Under the pieces are notes generated by a model that worked only from the letters and a program-made list of their open reading frames with translations, did no database searches and was not told the DNA's origin. A stretch of DNA of 64,000 nucleotides from Asterias rubens (Eukaryota > Echinodermata > Asteroidea > Forcipulatida > Asteriidae). This document shows positions 41,300 through 54,131 of this stretch, piece after piece. The translations under genes and the position numbers were made by a program. The DNA lies in NCBI RefSeq assembly GCF_902459465.1, contig NW_022985707.1, positions 1 to 64,000 on the forward strand. Reading direction: 5' to 3'. Within the stretch, counting starts at the first letter, position 1. Each line of letters begins with the position of its first letter.

Positions 41300-41660
41300 A
41301 AGCCATTCTGAACAGAACAAAAATTAAAAGTTCACAGATTTACAAATATTTACAGAAGGTAATGGAGAAAGACTTCTCTTGAAATGATATTCCTTGAAAT
41401 GCTTTACTTTTCGAGAAAACATTAAAACAATTATCAATTCTCGTTAGCGCGAATTACGGATTTATTTTAAACACATGCCATGACACGGCGAAACGTGCGG
41501 AAACAAGGGTAGGTTTTCCCCGTTATTTTCTCCCGACTCCGATGACCGATTGAGCCTAAATTTTCACAGGTTTGTTATTTTTTATATCAGTTGTGATACA
41601 CGAAGTGTGGGCCTTTGGACAATACTGTTTACCGACAGTGTTCAATGGCTTTAAAGAGAA
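41300..41660 (+). mobile_element. MITE family 5 (TTAAAGCCAT ends), copy 1
   Basis: Starts TTAAAGCCATTCTGAAC, ends TTCAATGGCTTTAAA; interior TTTACAGAAGGTAATGG, GACACGGCGAAACGTGCGG, TCCCGACTCCGATGACCG. Confidence 0.7.
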
Positions 41661-41695
41661 ACCTAACTCCGTAAAGGAGGGTTAAATTTACCATA

Positions 41696-42040
41696 TTAAA
41701 GCCACTGGACACTATTGGTAACGTAACTACTCAAAATAATTGTAAGCATAAAAACTTACATGCAACGAGCAATGGAAAGCTGCTGATAGTAAAACAAACA
41801 TTGTGAGAAACGGCTCCCTCTTTAAGTAACATATAGTTTTTAACATTGTTTTAACTAAGAGGTAATTCCTCACTTAAAAAATAAAATACGTCAGCTGAAC
41901 CCTTTTGTTATGCGTCGGAAAGCATATCAAGTAATTCAACAAGGGTTTTTGTTTTTCCTTTCATTATTTTCTTGAAAATTTGATGACCAATATTGAGCCA
42001 AAATTTCCACAGATTTATTATTTTATGCATGTGTGCCTTT
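41696..42040 (+). mobile_element. MITE family 1, diverged copy
   Basis: TTAA at 41696-41699 and a recognisable left end CCACTGGACACTATTGG. The middle is rewritten and the right end is lost near TTATGCATGTGTGCC. Confidence 0.6.
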
Positions 42041-42464
42041 AGAGGGATTTAATTAGTCGTTAAGAATGAATGCCAATCATTAAAACAAGATTTACAACCT
42101 CCCTATCTGTTGTTTTTACTTTATTAACTTTTTTTATTTGATGTTTATTTTTTTTGGGGGGGGGGCGCAGTGGTATTAACGGATAGCACAACATAACTTC
42201 GATCTGACGCATTTAGGTCTGTCTCACACTGATTCTGCGGATCGTCAATCTAAAAAATAATGCCAAAGATGTGAGACTCGTGAGACGATAACGGGCGCCC
42301 TGTTGTTCGCATCGCTGAACATAATGAAACAGAACCGTGGAGAGTTGAAGCATGGAGTGGGACAACACCCGATTTGTTGAAGTTTCCCGTTGCAGTATTA
42401 TCGTGGGGCATGGCTGTTCTAAGAATTAAGAAGAGAGGGTACACTATCACCATCTTGGTGACGG

Positions 42465-42675
42465 TGCTGCTGCTTCTGCTGCAACTGCTGATACTATACT
42501 GCTTCTGAATGCGACGATGGTGGTGTGGTATGGCGCTGCCGTGGCGGTGCTGCGGTTATTGCTGCTGCTGGTGGTGGTGGTGATGGTGATATTGCTGTTT
42601 CAGCTACTGCTTGTGATGTTGGCGACGGTGTGGTGGTGCTGCCACTTGTTTGTGGTGGTGCTGTTGGTGATGGTG
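42465..42675 (+). repeat. GGT/GCT-rich low-complexity tract
   Basis: Runs of GCTGCTG and GGTGGTG triplets. The long open frames on both strands here are caused by triplet bias; codons are repetitive and there is no start context or splice support. Confidence 0.7.
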
Positions 42676-42679
42676 CAGA

Positions 42680-42845
42680 ACCCGATTTCACAGAGCTGCC
42701 TAAGCAAAACAAATATTGCTGAAATTTGCTGCTCAACACAGATAAGCAGAATATCAATTCGCTGGTAACCTTACTCTGTTAAGCCTCATTTGATTTTGCT
42801 TCGCTACTTGTTGTGCTTTAAAGCAGCCCTAAGATATTGGCCCTG
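42680..42845. mobile_element. Foldback MITE family 3, short diverged copy
   Basis: Left CCCGATTTCACAGAGCTGCC, right GCAGCCCTAAGATATTGGCC. It lies just after a GGT/GCT-rich low-complexity tract. Confidence 0.5.
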
Positions 42846-42980
42846 TTTATCCTTCTTCTTCCTTTGTAATGCTGCTTCATAACTGAAGATTACCACACTG
42901 CGGCTTGGCGCACGAGTGAAACCATGATACCGTTAGCCAAATCAGGCGCAATAGAACTCTTCTTCTGTGATGTACACATA

Positions 42981-43601
42981 GTTAGCCAAAGTCAATGTTA
43001 GCCATAGTCAATGTTAGTCATAGCCAATGTTAGCCGTAGCCAGAGTTAGCCATAGCCAAAGTTAGCCATAGCCAGAGTTAGCCATAGCCAAAGTTAGCCA
43101 TAGCCAGAGTTAGCCATAGCCAATGTTAGCCATAGCCAGAGTTAGCCATAGCCAATGTTAGCCATAGCCAGAGTTAGCCATAGCCAGAGTTAGCCATAGC
43201 CAATGTTAGCCATAGCCAGAGTTAGCCATAGCCAATGTTAGCCATAGCCAGAGTTAGCCATAGCCAAAGTTAGCCATAGCCAGAGTTAGCCATAGCCAGA
43301 GTTAGCCATAGCCAATGTTAGCCATAGCCACAGTTAGCCATAGCCAAAGTTAGCCATAGCCACAGTTAGCCATAGCCAGAGTTAGCCATAGCCAAAGTTA
43401 GCCATAGCCAGAGTTAGCCATAGCCAATGTTAGCCATAGCCAGAGTTAGCCATAGCCAATGTTAGCCATAGCCAGAGTTAGCCATAGCCAAAGTTAGCCA
43501 TAGCCAAAGTTAGCCATAGCCAGAGTTAGCCATAGCCAATGTTAGCCATAGCCAATGTTAGCCATAGCCAATGTTAGCCATGGCCAATGTTAGCCATAGC
43601 C
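42981..43601 (+). repeat. 16-bp minisatellite, about 39 units
   Basis: The unit is GTTAGCCATAGCCANN, with NN almost always GA, AT or AA and twice CA. The first and last few units are the most degenerate, as expected at array edges. It has stops in every frame, so it is not coding. Confidence 0.95.
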
Positions 43602-44326
43602 CGAGGTCTTTATGCATTTTCACTGATGCCAGGTTGCATAGTACCGATGGAAGTAAACAAACAAAAAATTACATTTCGTCTTTGCTTTTCTGTCTTCACA
43701 AATACTTGCTCAGAGATAAATTCTAATCACCGAAATCCTAATAAGTTCCGCACTATTTACATGTCTAATTAATATTTAAAAAACCTCATCAAATACTGTG
43801 CCCTTAAAACCTTACATCATTGAGTGCTTAAAGAATCAACTTTCAATTCATCCAATTATACCAATCCCACCTGAGGATGTGGTATTCCATCGACTATGAT
43901 CCAAGTCCTTCTGAAGAACAAGGCTCGCTAGTACATCTTGGTCGACTCATCTAGCCTCCCGGTTTGAGCAGCCAGAGACCTAGCGTAGGAGTCCGGCGTG
44001 TGTTGTCAGATGCAGGCTGCAACATTTGTTCTGTACGAAATTTGCCACTGTCGTCAAAGGGGAAATTTTGTTTTCTAAATCGACTCAAAAAAGGGAATCC
44101 TTAAAACAAAAATCATGAATTTGAACACCAGGAAAAAATTGCGTTCAGGCTATATAACTTAAGGTAGGGGAGAATGATTAAATAATGTTGATCAAAAGAG
44201 GGCGCTATCAGAAAAAGAATTTCCTGAAATTCCTGCCATACCGGCTTAAGATGTATTTGCTGTAATATAGATTTGAGCCAAAATAATTTCTGCAAAAATT
44301 TGTAATCATTTGAAATCTCATGTCGA

Positions 44327-44670
44327 TTAAAGCCATACTTTCTGAACAGAACAAAAATTAAAAGTTCACAGATTTACAAATATTTACAGAAGGTAATGGT
44401 GAAAGACTTCCCTTGAAATATTATTCCATGAAATTCTTTACTTTTTGAGATAACATTAAAACAATATATCAATTCTCGATATCGAGAATAACTGATTTAT
44501 TTTAAACACACATGTCATGACATGGCGAAACGTGCGGAAACAAGGGTGGGTTTTCCCGTTATTTTCTCCCGACTCCGATGACCGGTTGGACCTAAATTTT
44601 CACAGGTTAGTTATTTTATATAAGTTGTGATACACAATACTGTTTACCGAGGTGCGATTGCTTTAAATAC
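44327..44670 (+). mobile_element. MITE family 5, copy 2
   Basis: TTAAAGCCATACTTTC at the left; the right end is close to GATTGCTTTAAA. The same interior order as copy 1. Confidence 0.7.
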
Positions 44671-45078
44671 ACTCAGGTCATTAAAAACAGTCGATTTATC
44701 ATTATTTCAATAACACACAGGTCGGTGATTGCGCGAGCACGTTTATCTGCAATGTGGCGCCTTACTCGCCATTGCCTTTCTGGTTAAAATAATCAAATCT
44801 CAACGTTTTTTCAATACCAAGGCTTAGTCTTTGGCAGGGATTCTGAAACAGGTCAGGAGCCTATGCCAGGAGCTTCGAAAAGGCCCAGGGAGTATAATGG
44901 TACCGAGGTGTGCATAACATACAGACCGCCCTCTGTTGAAATGTACTGAACGATGTAGCACTATACTTCAACAGTGACAAACACAAGGCCGATGATAATA
45001 ACATTTTTTTCCCTCCAGTTTGGTGCAATTTTTCGTCATTGCTTTTCTGTTTAAGATGGGAATACCAAGTCTAGGGTC

Positions 45079-45080
45079 AA

Positions 45081-45141
<61 letters not shown>

Positions 45142-45203
45142 AACACCAACAACAACACCAACAACAACAACAATAACAACAACAACAACAACACCATTAA
45201 ATT
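45079..45203 (+). repeat. (AAC)n microsatellite
   Basis: About 40 AAC triplets with rare ACC and AAT interruptions. Open frames through it are artefacts of the repeat. Confidence 0.95.
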
Positions 45204-45872
45204 CCATACAATTTAGGAAATAACTCTGAGATTGGGTCTTAATGTAATCATGAAATGCCGCCTCCCTTGAGTGCCCTTTCATACCAAAGAATAACACTGC
45301 CTATAAAGCTGGTATAAGCTCGGGTGTGTATTGACTCGGTAATGGTGGAAATTATGTTCACACATTTTGCATTTTCAATTCATGGGCCAATAAATATGAC
45401 GATTTTGGAAGGTGTATAAATCTTCTCTTGAAATAATTTTACTTGAATTCCAATGGTCTGTGAGAAACGAGACAACAACGAGTTTGATCTGAACGAGAAT
45501 TTACAACCTAGTTTACTCACTGGAAAAGGGAAATCATGTATTTTCTTTCCTCCATTGGTAACGTAACTTTCCTCCGTGAATTATAGCTGATAGTCATCTC
45601 TAAACCGGAGAGTCAACAAGAACACTGTGCATGGAGGAAATAACTCCCACTATAAACTTCCATTCATGCTCCAATAAAATTGATAACATCCGGTAGTTTT
45701 TATTGGGCCCAGTTTATTTGTACGACTTCGTGGTGGTGCGAACTAAGATGAGTCGCTGATGACTCACCCCTAAGATCTTTTGTTGCATGGCGACTCAAGG
45801 GGGCCTTGGGGGTATTCCCAACAGTGACAGCTTATGATTACATAATCACCACCAGACTCTCACGCCGTGTCC

Positions 45873-45998
45873 AAATTGGCGGCTACAGCTACGGCTACGG
45901 CTACGGCTACGGCAAGATTTCTGCGTCATCGTGTGTTGAAGTATAGGACGTCCTTAGCAACACCTCTAGCAACAGCCGTAGCCGTAACCATAGCCGCC
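45873..45998. repeat. Inverted repeat with GGCTACGGCTACGG arms
   Basis: AAATTGGCGGCTACAGC and (TACGGC)n on the left are mirrored by GCCGTAGCCGTAACC and ATAGCCGCCAATTCGG on the right, separated by about 50 bases. Confidence 0.7.
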
Positions 45999-47234
45999 AA
46001 TTCGGATTCGGCTTGACACTTTCGTCGCGCGGGCGCCCTCCCTCCCCTTGCTCACGACGCGACGGGAGGCAGATCCAAGTCAGACACAAGGCCCGGCACA
46101 GGAAACCCCTCGGTCAAGCATTTACCAACATTTTTATAGTGCACACTAGTATTTCTTTTTGGACAAAGGTATGTTGTTAGTCTACTATTTCATGTCCGTT
46201 TTCTTCTCTATGTTTGTTTTGCTACCATATAGAGAAGTCCTTGGTGGTGATGTAGAAAATACGAGTATTCTGTATTTGGTATTATTTTTTAAGTAAGACC
46301 ATGGTCTAATTTATTCCTCCATGGTAAGACCCATGGTAAGACCATGGAGGAATAGTAAGACCATGGACCACATGGAGGTAGACACACCGACGACCACCGC
46401 GGCTTTTTTAGTTCCCTTTTTAGAATGGCCTACTAAATTTGCCAGACCGAATGAAAAGTGGCGTTTGACTTTACCACATTCCAGTCTCTGTTTGTGAACG
46501 AAAATGTGACAGTGGTAGCGCTCTGAACTGTAAGTGTGTAACTAAAACTGTCTCGCCTCTCTGTACATCAATGTCAATGACCCATCATGCTCAACCTTGC
46601 ACTGACTGCTGCGCTGGTCGAGTGAGTTGTGATTGTGTTTGTGGCGTGTGTGTGATGAGCGAAAACCCACTCTCAACATTACAACTTGGAAGTTTTCTTC
46701 TTGACTCTTACAATGTAATCTTACAATGTTGTTCAGGTAGACTAAAATTAAAAACTGAAATGTTATTACACTATTTTGATAAATATTTGTGTTTCATTAA
46801 TATTAGTTGAGGCCTGCGATTTCTCAGGATTCTTCATGAAGAAAACCATTACATTTTAATGATTTTCTCAAATCTCCTTGTTCTTGAGTGAGAGAAGTAA
46901 AGCAATCACCAAAGTGATTGTACTTTTTTAGTTGATGCACATAGTCTGTAAACCTCCTGAATTGTAACACCTTGGAATGCATTTCCATTTTGATTTGATT
47001 TTTTTCCAATTTATTGATTGGAATCCAGATTTCTCACAAGTTTTGAAGAAATTCATAATTTTTTTTGTATCAGGACACAATTAGTTTATAAGTAACATCT
47101 CCAGTTGCTCAAAAGTGCATTGACCTGGGGAGCAAAAGTCCTTGATATTCTAGACTGGATCATTTCACATTATCTAAGAGGGGTGTCAAGTTCCAGAGCT
47201 GTGTATGTTTTTGGTTTGTTTGTGGGGGTTTTTG

Positions 47235-47286
47235 TGGGTTTTTGTGGGTTTTTTTTTTTTTTTTTTTTTTTTTTTTGGGGGGGGAT
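47235..47286 (+). repeat. Poly-T / poly-G run
   Basis: A T-run of over 30 bases followed by GGGGGGGG, probably the remnant of a retroposed tail or simple slippage. Confidence 0.8.
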
Positions 47287-48627
47287 GTTTTAGAATGGAA
47301 AAATGTTTTGCACTCATATGATTTAGTTCAATAATATCCCATGTCAAATACAGACTATACCCAAATCAGACCCTCTGTTTAAGTGTCACTAATTAAAGTA
47401 GAAACAAACAAAGAAAAATAGGGCTTAATTCATCTTCAGACAATAGCTGGGCATGTAAAGAGGTCACTTAGATGTTTGAAAAAAACATTTCAAAGTATAT
47501 TTTGGATGGTGTGTCATTAAAAATGCAAACTTCCAGATGCTTCCAGTAAGATGGGGCTAACAAAGTTCTATAATAAAATTTACTACTCACACATTGGTTG
47601 ACAAATTTACATTAGTTGCATAATCCACTATGAATTATTCTTACGGTTCTAGCTAATAATTATTCTTCATGAGCTGCTTGAGAGTTGAAAACTATTCCAT
47701 TGATAGATAAAAATCTCAGGTTTTTTTTTTCTTCAAAGATATGCCTGTCAGTCCTATGGACAAATTTCAGCTGCTAGCCAAAACTCCTTGAGGGTGTATT
47801 GGTAGAAGAAAAATCCCTTTCTGGTGTACAACATGATCGACAATTTGAAAAAGAATGAGTCATGGGGGACAAGTGAAACTTGAACAAAATTGTAAAATTG
47901 CAGATTTCTGTTCAGAAACAAACTGTCACACGTACACATGTGCTTGATTTCAATAACCCTGCCTGCAAATCTTTTAATTCAATAATCCCTTTGGGCAAGT
48001 TCAACCCACCTCTGTGTTGAAATAAATTGCTCCCAGCTAGAGTGCAACTTGACACAGAATGTTTTGAGTGGCTTCAGCCACGTGATTAATCGGGCCACAC
48101 GTATGTGAACTTGTTATGGACACGTGTGTGGTGCTGGAAATTTATCCTCTACCTTGTGAACAAGAATCTTGGTATTTCCAGGAGGAAACGAACAGTTTGA
48201 TATTATTAAGTTTCAGTTAAAGGTACTTGGGCAACATTGTTTAAAACCAGTAACCGCATTTTGGGTGGCCCAACATAACGTAAACTTAAAATTTACAAAT
48301 CTACATAAGTTTTCGGAAAATAGTGAGTCATCGGAAAATAGTTGGAAAGTTCTTTTTAAAAAAAAAAAATCACTGTTTTCGGATGTTCTGATCAAAATAT
48401 GATCCAAATAATACAGTGTATTCTCCAAGAAATTTAAGACTTTACATTTTCTTCGTTGGAGCTGTGTAGTGTGTACACATTGTGTCTGCAGGAAGTCCAG
48501 GCTCGGTGGTTCTTTTTAAAACATTTCTCAACCTTGCTAATGAGAGTTAAGGTAAGGGACCCCTGTGCAATTGCAGTGTGACAAGGGCTAGTAAGGGAAC
48601 ATGGGGTTGGTTTCAATATAAAGGTTG

Positions 48628-48630
<3 letters not shown>

Positions 48631-48661
<31 letters not shown>

Positions 48662-49065
48662 GACATTTGTAAAGCGCCTTATGCAAAAGCCTCTAAGCGC
48701 ATTAAAGAAACAATAAAATAAACAATTAGAGAAAGATACAAGATACAAAATAGGCAAATTACAAAAAAAGAAGCTTTAAACAAATGAATTTTCAACACGG
48801 ACTTAAAACATTGTAAAGTATTACTAATATTAGCTTGGCGAATATGCACTGGAAGACTATTCCAAAGAAACGGTGCGGCGTAAGAAAAAGATCTGTGGCC
48901 GTAAAAAATGGAAGAAGCTCTAGTAGCAGAAAGCAATGACTGTTGAGATGATCGTAAAGTCCGAGTAGGGAATAATGATGAACAAGTTCAGATAAATAAG
49001 CAGGAGATTGACTTGTTTGAGCCTTGAAAGTTAACAGAAGAATTTTGTAAACTGTTCGAAACTTA
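48631..49065 (-). pseudogene. CR1/L2-type LINE 3' end with (TTA)n tail
   Basis: Minus strand reads KILLLTFKAQTSQSPAYLSEL, then after a frame change LLSATRASS, GHRSFSYAAPFLWNSLPVHI and CFKSVLKIHLF, followed by a short 3' region and a (TTA)n run at about 48660-48630. It is a truncated copy with a frame break, of a different subfamily from the fragment at 9840-10440. Confidence 0.78.
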
Positions 49066-49179
49066 ACTTAAGCAGTGATGAGCTCACCCTAAGGACTGAA
49101 GCCTAGTCTTGAAACAAGACGTTGTTACTCACGATTACTCAACTTCGCAATACTCCCTCTCCATAAGCAATTATTAGGT

Positions 49180-49270
49180 ATGGTGGACACAATACTATGA
49201 CACTATTTGGTTTGGTAAATTTGTCTGTAGACACCTAAACCAAACGGTGCACTGCTATAGTGTCCATCAC
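49180..49270. repeat. Small foldback with ATGGTGGACAC ends, copy 2
   Basis: ATGGTGGACACAATACTATG on the left, TATAGTGTCCATCAC on the right, with TTGTCTGTAGACACC inside. Confidence 0.55.
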
Positions 49271-50171
49271 ACCTCAATAAGGTTAATTCTGCGCTGCCTA
49301 TCGGTGGAGTAATCTCGCCATACTGTGTACTGTTGAATATGTACGTAGGGCGTATGGAAGAACATCTTGCACCAAGACTAACTGAGGCCTTAGAAATGGT
49401 TCCAGTGTACTGTCCCCATGAACCTGAACAAACCTGCAGCTTTACCATACACCATAGAGTAAGGACAGAAATACACACATCAACAACCTCCCTCTCACCC
49501 TAGGGCTGTGAACATGGTTGATTAATTACCGAATTGGGGTCAGGTGTCTTAGATATGGAGTCAATTTAGCTCTGAAGCATTGGGCGAGTAATTGATTGAT
49601 TGATTAGTTTGCTTTATGGCTTTAATTATAACGAGGGTGACGATGAAATTTCTAATTACTGCTGGCTGTTGAGGATTACCAACGCTTGATCTGAGCGGGA
49701 ATAATTGATGCAGAAATGCTGTTTGGTGAAGGTTATTTCCATGGAGAAGTGGGTCTCGGTAGACATGTCCCCATTTAAAATACATGGTGTACTTTTTGTA
49801 ATTGTCAAATTGAAAGCATCAGATGTAGTTTTACCTCTATGGTAAAACCAGTTTACTAATTGTTGTGTAATGTTTTTTTTTCCGTTCGTCGGTTTGTTGT
49901 GGGTCTTCAAGGCATATGGCATATGCTCCTCAAGCCCTTGTGTTTGGATTTTACCTCCACTACTACATTTTCCCTGGATATATTATAATATGTCTCCAAA
50001 GTGGAAACAGTATTACGTTGAATTATGTTGACCTTAAAAATGTTATAATGAAATTAGGCTCTTGGTTGGGTCTTAGAAAGAAGGCACACACGATAAACCT
50101 TGGTCAGTAATTATCAGTACATCTACCAGACAATGTTTGATTGCTATTGTTGACTTGGTTTGAGTGTTTCA

Positions 50172-51210
50172 TACTGGATAGGAGAACGAAGACCTGAAAA
50201 TATATGAAAGCCCATTGAGGCCATGGCTTGTTTTGCCCCTGGTCTTGCTTTGGCCTTGATGCCCCTGCAAAATTTTCCCTGTGGACTTGAAGATTTTCCA
50301 ATTGAAGTGCCCTTTGCAATATGAAAATGGCCTTGCCATCTAAAAGATCCCAGGCCTGAGAACGTCTATACTTGAGTGGTTGGAATATAACAACTTCTCC
50401 ATAGAATCACAATGAATCCCTTCTTTGCATTCAGTTGTAAAGACAGAAGGGAAGAAAAAAAGAAAGAGAGACAAATCCATACTACATGTAACTCAAGTGT
50501 GTATTGATCCAATGCAAAGTCAGCAATGCAGAAAGGAATAGGGGGGAAATTTCACATGAATGTCAAATATTTGCTGTCTTGCCAGACTCTGACTCGGTCG
50601 TTCCCCCCCCCCCCCTTTCTCCCTGAAATTGAGTTATATTAAATCTGAGTATAATCAATGTACTGGATAGGAGAACAGGCCTGGAAAATATTATACAGAG
50701 GCCCATGCATGGCCGCTACTTTGTTGCCCCCCTGGTCTTGGCCTTTATTCCCCCTTAAAAGTTTCCCAGGCTTGCCAGTTGGAAGTGTGTGCCCTTTGCA
50801 AAATGAAAATGGTCTTGCTCTCCCAAAGATAAAAAAATACAGGCCTGAGAATTTCTTCACCTGAGTGGTTATAGTATGAACATGGCATGAACTTCTCATC
50901 TCCTACATGTATGATAGAGGAGAGCTCTATATTATTTACAAGACGCTCCATAAAATCACAGCGAACTCCTTCCAGGCACAGTTGTAAGGAAAAAAAGACA
51001 AAAACAGAAGAAAGAGAGAAATCAAGACAAGTCAATGCTAACTCAAATGTGTATTGATCCAATGGAATAGTAGGGGAAATTTCATATGAATGTCAAATAT
51101 TTGCTGTCTTGAAACTGACAGAATCTAGCTCCGTTGTCCCCCCCCCCCCCCCCCCACCTCCTTTCTCTCTGAAATTGAATTATAATCTGCTGAGTATAAT
51201 AAACGTACTT
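50172..51210 (+). repeat. Tandem duplication of about 488 bp
   Basis: TACTGGATAGGAGAAC at 50172 and again at 50660. Both units contain CCCTTTGCAA(A/T)ATGAAAATG, CAGGCCTGAGAA, GTGTATTGATCCAATG, ATGAATGTCAAATATTTGC, a C-run and TTTCTC(C/T)CTGAAATTGA. Short open frames in it are not conserved between the units, so it is not coding. Confidence 0.75.
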
Positions 51211-54130
51211 GGGTCTATTAAAAAACAATATAGGGGAGGCTTTTAGTACAATGTATTTAGATATCTGGAGAGAACATTATTGGGGCTTTTTCTGGGTATT
51301 TGGGCCTATTTGTTATGGGGCACTGTTCATTACTGAAGTTTTCAAAATTACGTGTTATTGTTTCATTCGTGAAGACACATATTGCTTAGTATTGAAAGGA
51401 AGAGAAAAAGAGAAGATTTAATTCATTCTAGAGGTTTGTACACTAGTGTACAGTCCTTCGGAGAATTCTAGACCAGAGCGCGATGAAAAAATAAAGATCT
51501 GCTGTGCTATAATGTCAAATGTCGGACCTACATGTACCTTGGTCATATTACAATGCTATGTAAAGTATAGCACTCTTGTCATCTTAATCATTAATTTAAG
51601 TGATAATTTAAAACAATGACAAACGGAGAAGAAACTGGCATGCCTGCATGGTTGCAGTTTCGAACTTATGCTGGCACTGACGAAAGACATAAAATGTTTA
51701 CTCATCTGATGTTGAGTGTCATTCTTCACTTTGTTTTACAGGCTCTGTTCAAAAGAATAAGTGAAGAAAGATGCATCAAGATTTTGTTATGCAATGGTTG
51801 AAACAGTGGGCTGTTTTAATGCCCAAAATCAGGCTATCACATTGCTGCCATCTTCTGTGTGAATCCCTGCATACATGTACATAATGAGACTGATAATAGT
51901 TCTCATTTCCAAGGGGTTCAGACTACTTTTCCTTTCAGCCTCAGTTGGGTTACATTGGTTTGAATTTTAAAAGAAAAAAACAATTGTTGTCTTATAAGCA
52001 GGCATGGCAATCCTCCTTCTCTAATCTGATTTCCTACTCTTCAATGTTGTACAAGCCTAAGCCATGTAAGCCTTTTTTCTTAATAAAAATGCCAGGACCT
52101 ACTTTTTTAGAGCAAAATATAACTCCTGTTGTACCCATAATTTCAAAGTCTTAGTGGGCATTATGATCGGGGACTATAGAAGGTTTTTGTGAAAATTACA
52201 ATCTTCCAGTGATGAAACAAGTTCTTGTTCTGATGAAACCATTTTTTATGTTTCTGTAAAACCCTTTTTGAAAGCAAGAAGCCCACTCAGAACAGTTTAT
52301 GGCCCTTCCTTGGTAATGAATCTCGGATTCATGCTTCCTGGTTAAAACATACTGCACAGCTTGTTTACAATGATGTACTGACTGACATGGATGCTGGTAT
52401 GAACATAGAGAAGCATGGTATACATTACAAAGCCATTATCATTAGATGCTCACAGTGAAACGCATCTGAGGGAAGGAACATTACAAAGAGAAGGTTAGAG
52501 ACCTCACACCTCAGTGGTGAGATAACACATGTGCCATATCACCACCCCCCCCCCCCCCCCCATGTATGTGTACAAACTGATTCCTGTACATTACATGTAT
52601 GTGCGGTTGAGTCCATTGACTCATGGGGAAACAGAGGACGTCTCAGGTGCCCTGCCAGCTGATTGGCTGAACACTTTTCCCACAGATCACCGACTCCTAG
52701 TAACTTGGCTACGCACCTTCAGCTAGCTGTGCTTATACAATGCTGATACACACATACCCACATTGTTGAGGATGGTGTCATGCCCGAGAGTGCATTTTTG
52801 TATACAGTAATTTTTATAGGCTTCTTTTTAACAGTGTAAATACTACACCACATGCGGCCTATCTTGAACACCACATGTGTACTGGTATCCAAGGTGGCTT
52901 TGGATTAAGTTGGAGTGTCATTGACAGGTCATTTTTTTAGAAAACCTGCACATTTTATTAAAACCGTCTTTCGCTCTTGTGCTGAGGAATATTTGAGGTG
53001 AGTTTTTACAATAGAAAAATTATTTGCTTTATTTCCAACACTTAATAATTTGAGGAAAGATGTGAGCCATTTTAAACCATTTTTTGTGCTCCCTTTTTTA
53101 TAAATAGGAAATCAGACAAAACCATTAGATGTATTGTGTAGGTAGGGCCAATTTACCAAAAGCAAATGAACTTGGGGCAAACTTCATAGAGCAGCAAAGA
53201 TAGAACAATTTACGCAACAATTTTTTGCTAAGCACAACAAGCATGGAGTAAGAAAAGTGAGCATGGAATGCTAACCCCCGATGATAGGTACAATTGATTT
53301 GGTATTTCGATTGGTAACCTTTATTCTAGTACAAAGCATGATTTGTTGTACATACGCTTATCTACATGGAATTGTTAGGCTGAAGTACATGTAGCTATAT
53401 GAAATTGGGGCTAGGGCATGCTGCATGCAAGCAATTGCGTCTGTTGGTTCTATGATTGGGCCCTATATACTATGTCATTATCAGGAGTTTAGTGCACAGA
53501 TCATCTGCATAGACACAGTGAGTTTAATACTTTTAATACAAGTTTGATTTGGAGTTCTTATGGCATATAGTACTGCTAGTGGTATTGTTTTGTCAAGACT
53601 GCCTTGAGTGAAATTTTTTCTTGGAGCAGCTGAAGGTACACACTGTAACATAAGCCTGGATTAGAAAAGGGGGAGGGGGACGCCTGCACCTTTTACCATA
53701 TTTGGACATAAGATTGAGGAGCCATATAGGTTGATCCTTATTCCTCCATCATCCATGATTGAGCTTATTGCAACTGTATGTTTAAATGATACCATGCAAT
53801 GTACATAACGCGGATGGCTGCGCTGGATGATATGCAACCATATTGAACTGATTATGGAGCTATACTGATGAAGCCCATTCAAGGTCTTGTAATTAATACA
53901 AATAATTTATGATCATTGATTTTTGGAAAAGGAAATTTATTATTACCATCAACCAGTTCAACATTTGAGTGTTTTTTATTTCTTTAATTTAAATTGAAAA
54001 TGGAAACTTGACAACCTGCTGACAGAATACTTGTCATTATAATTGCTTGTCATAAAAGAAAGGTGTTCTTGTTTTGAGGGAAAAGGGTAAAGATCTGTTC
54101 ACAGGGAACGATTTCATCCAGCATTTTTTG
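51211..54130. other. Gene-poor stretch
   Basis: AT-rich with a C-run at 52543 and one MITE family 3 copy. A less AT-rich patch at 52600-52800 with TGACTCA could be regulatory, but I cannot support a transcript. Confidence 0.5.
53172..53410. mobile_element. Foldback MITE family 3, diverged copy
   Basis: TTGGGGCAAACTTCATAGAGC on the left with TTTGCTAAGCACAACAAGC, and GCTATATGAAATTGGGGC on the right. Confidence 0.5.
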
Positions 54131-54131
54131 C

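Larger units (their letters stand above)
43602..48600. other. Gene-poor stretch
   Basis: Contains MITE family 5, the (AAC)n run, small palindromes (for example CCATGGTAAGACC repeats at 46300-46380) and poly-T. No coding exon is supported. Confidence 0.55.

Noticed and set aside
42494-42768. Long open frames on both strands in the GGT/GCT tract (Pro/Ser/Thr-rich or Val/Leu-rich peptides)
   Set aside because: They come from triplet bias of a low-complexity sequence; no start context, splice sites or relatives.
42981-43601. CRISPR-like array
   Set aside because: Units are contiguous 16-mers with no spacers, in a eukaryotic intergenic region: a minisatellite.
45020-45297. Poly-Thr and poly-Val frames
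   Set aside because: Translation of the (AAC)n microsatellite.
48169-48402. 77-codon plus-strand frame
   Set aside because: No start context or neighbours, and the sequence around GTACTTGGGCAACATTG looks like a repeat; not supported as a gene.
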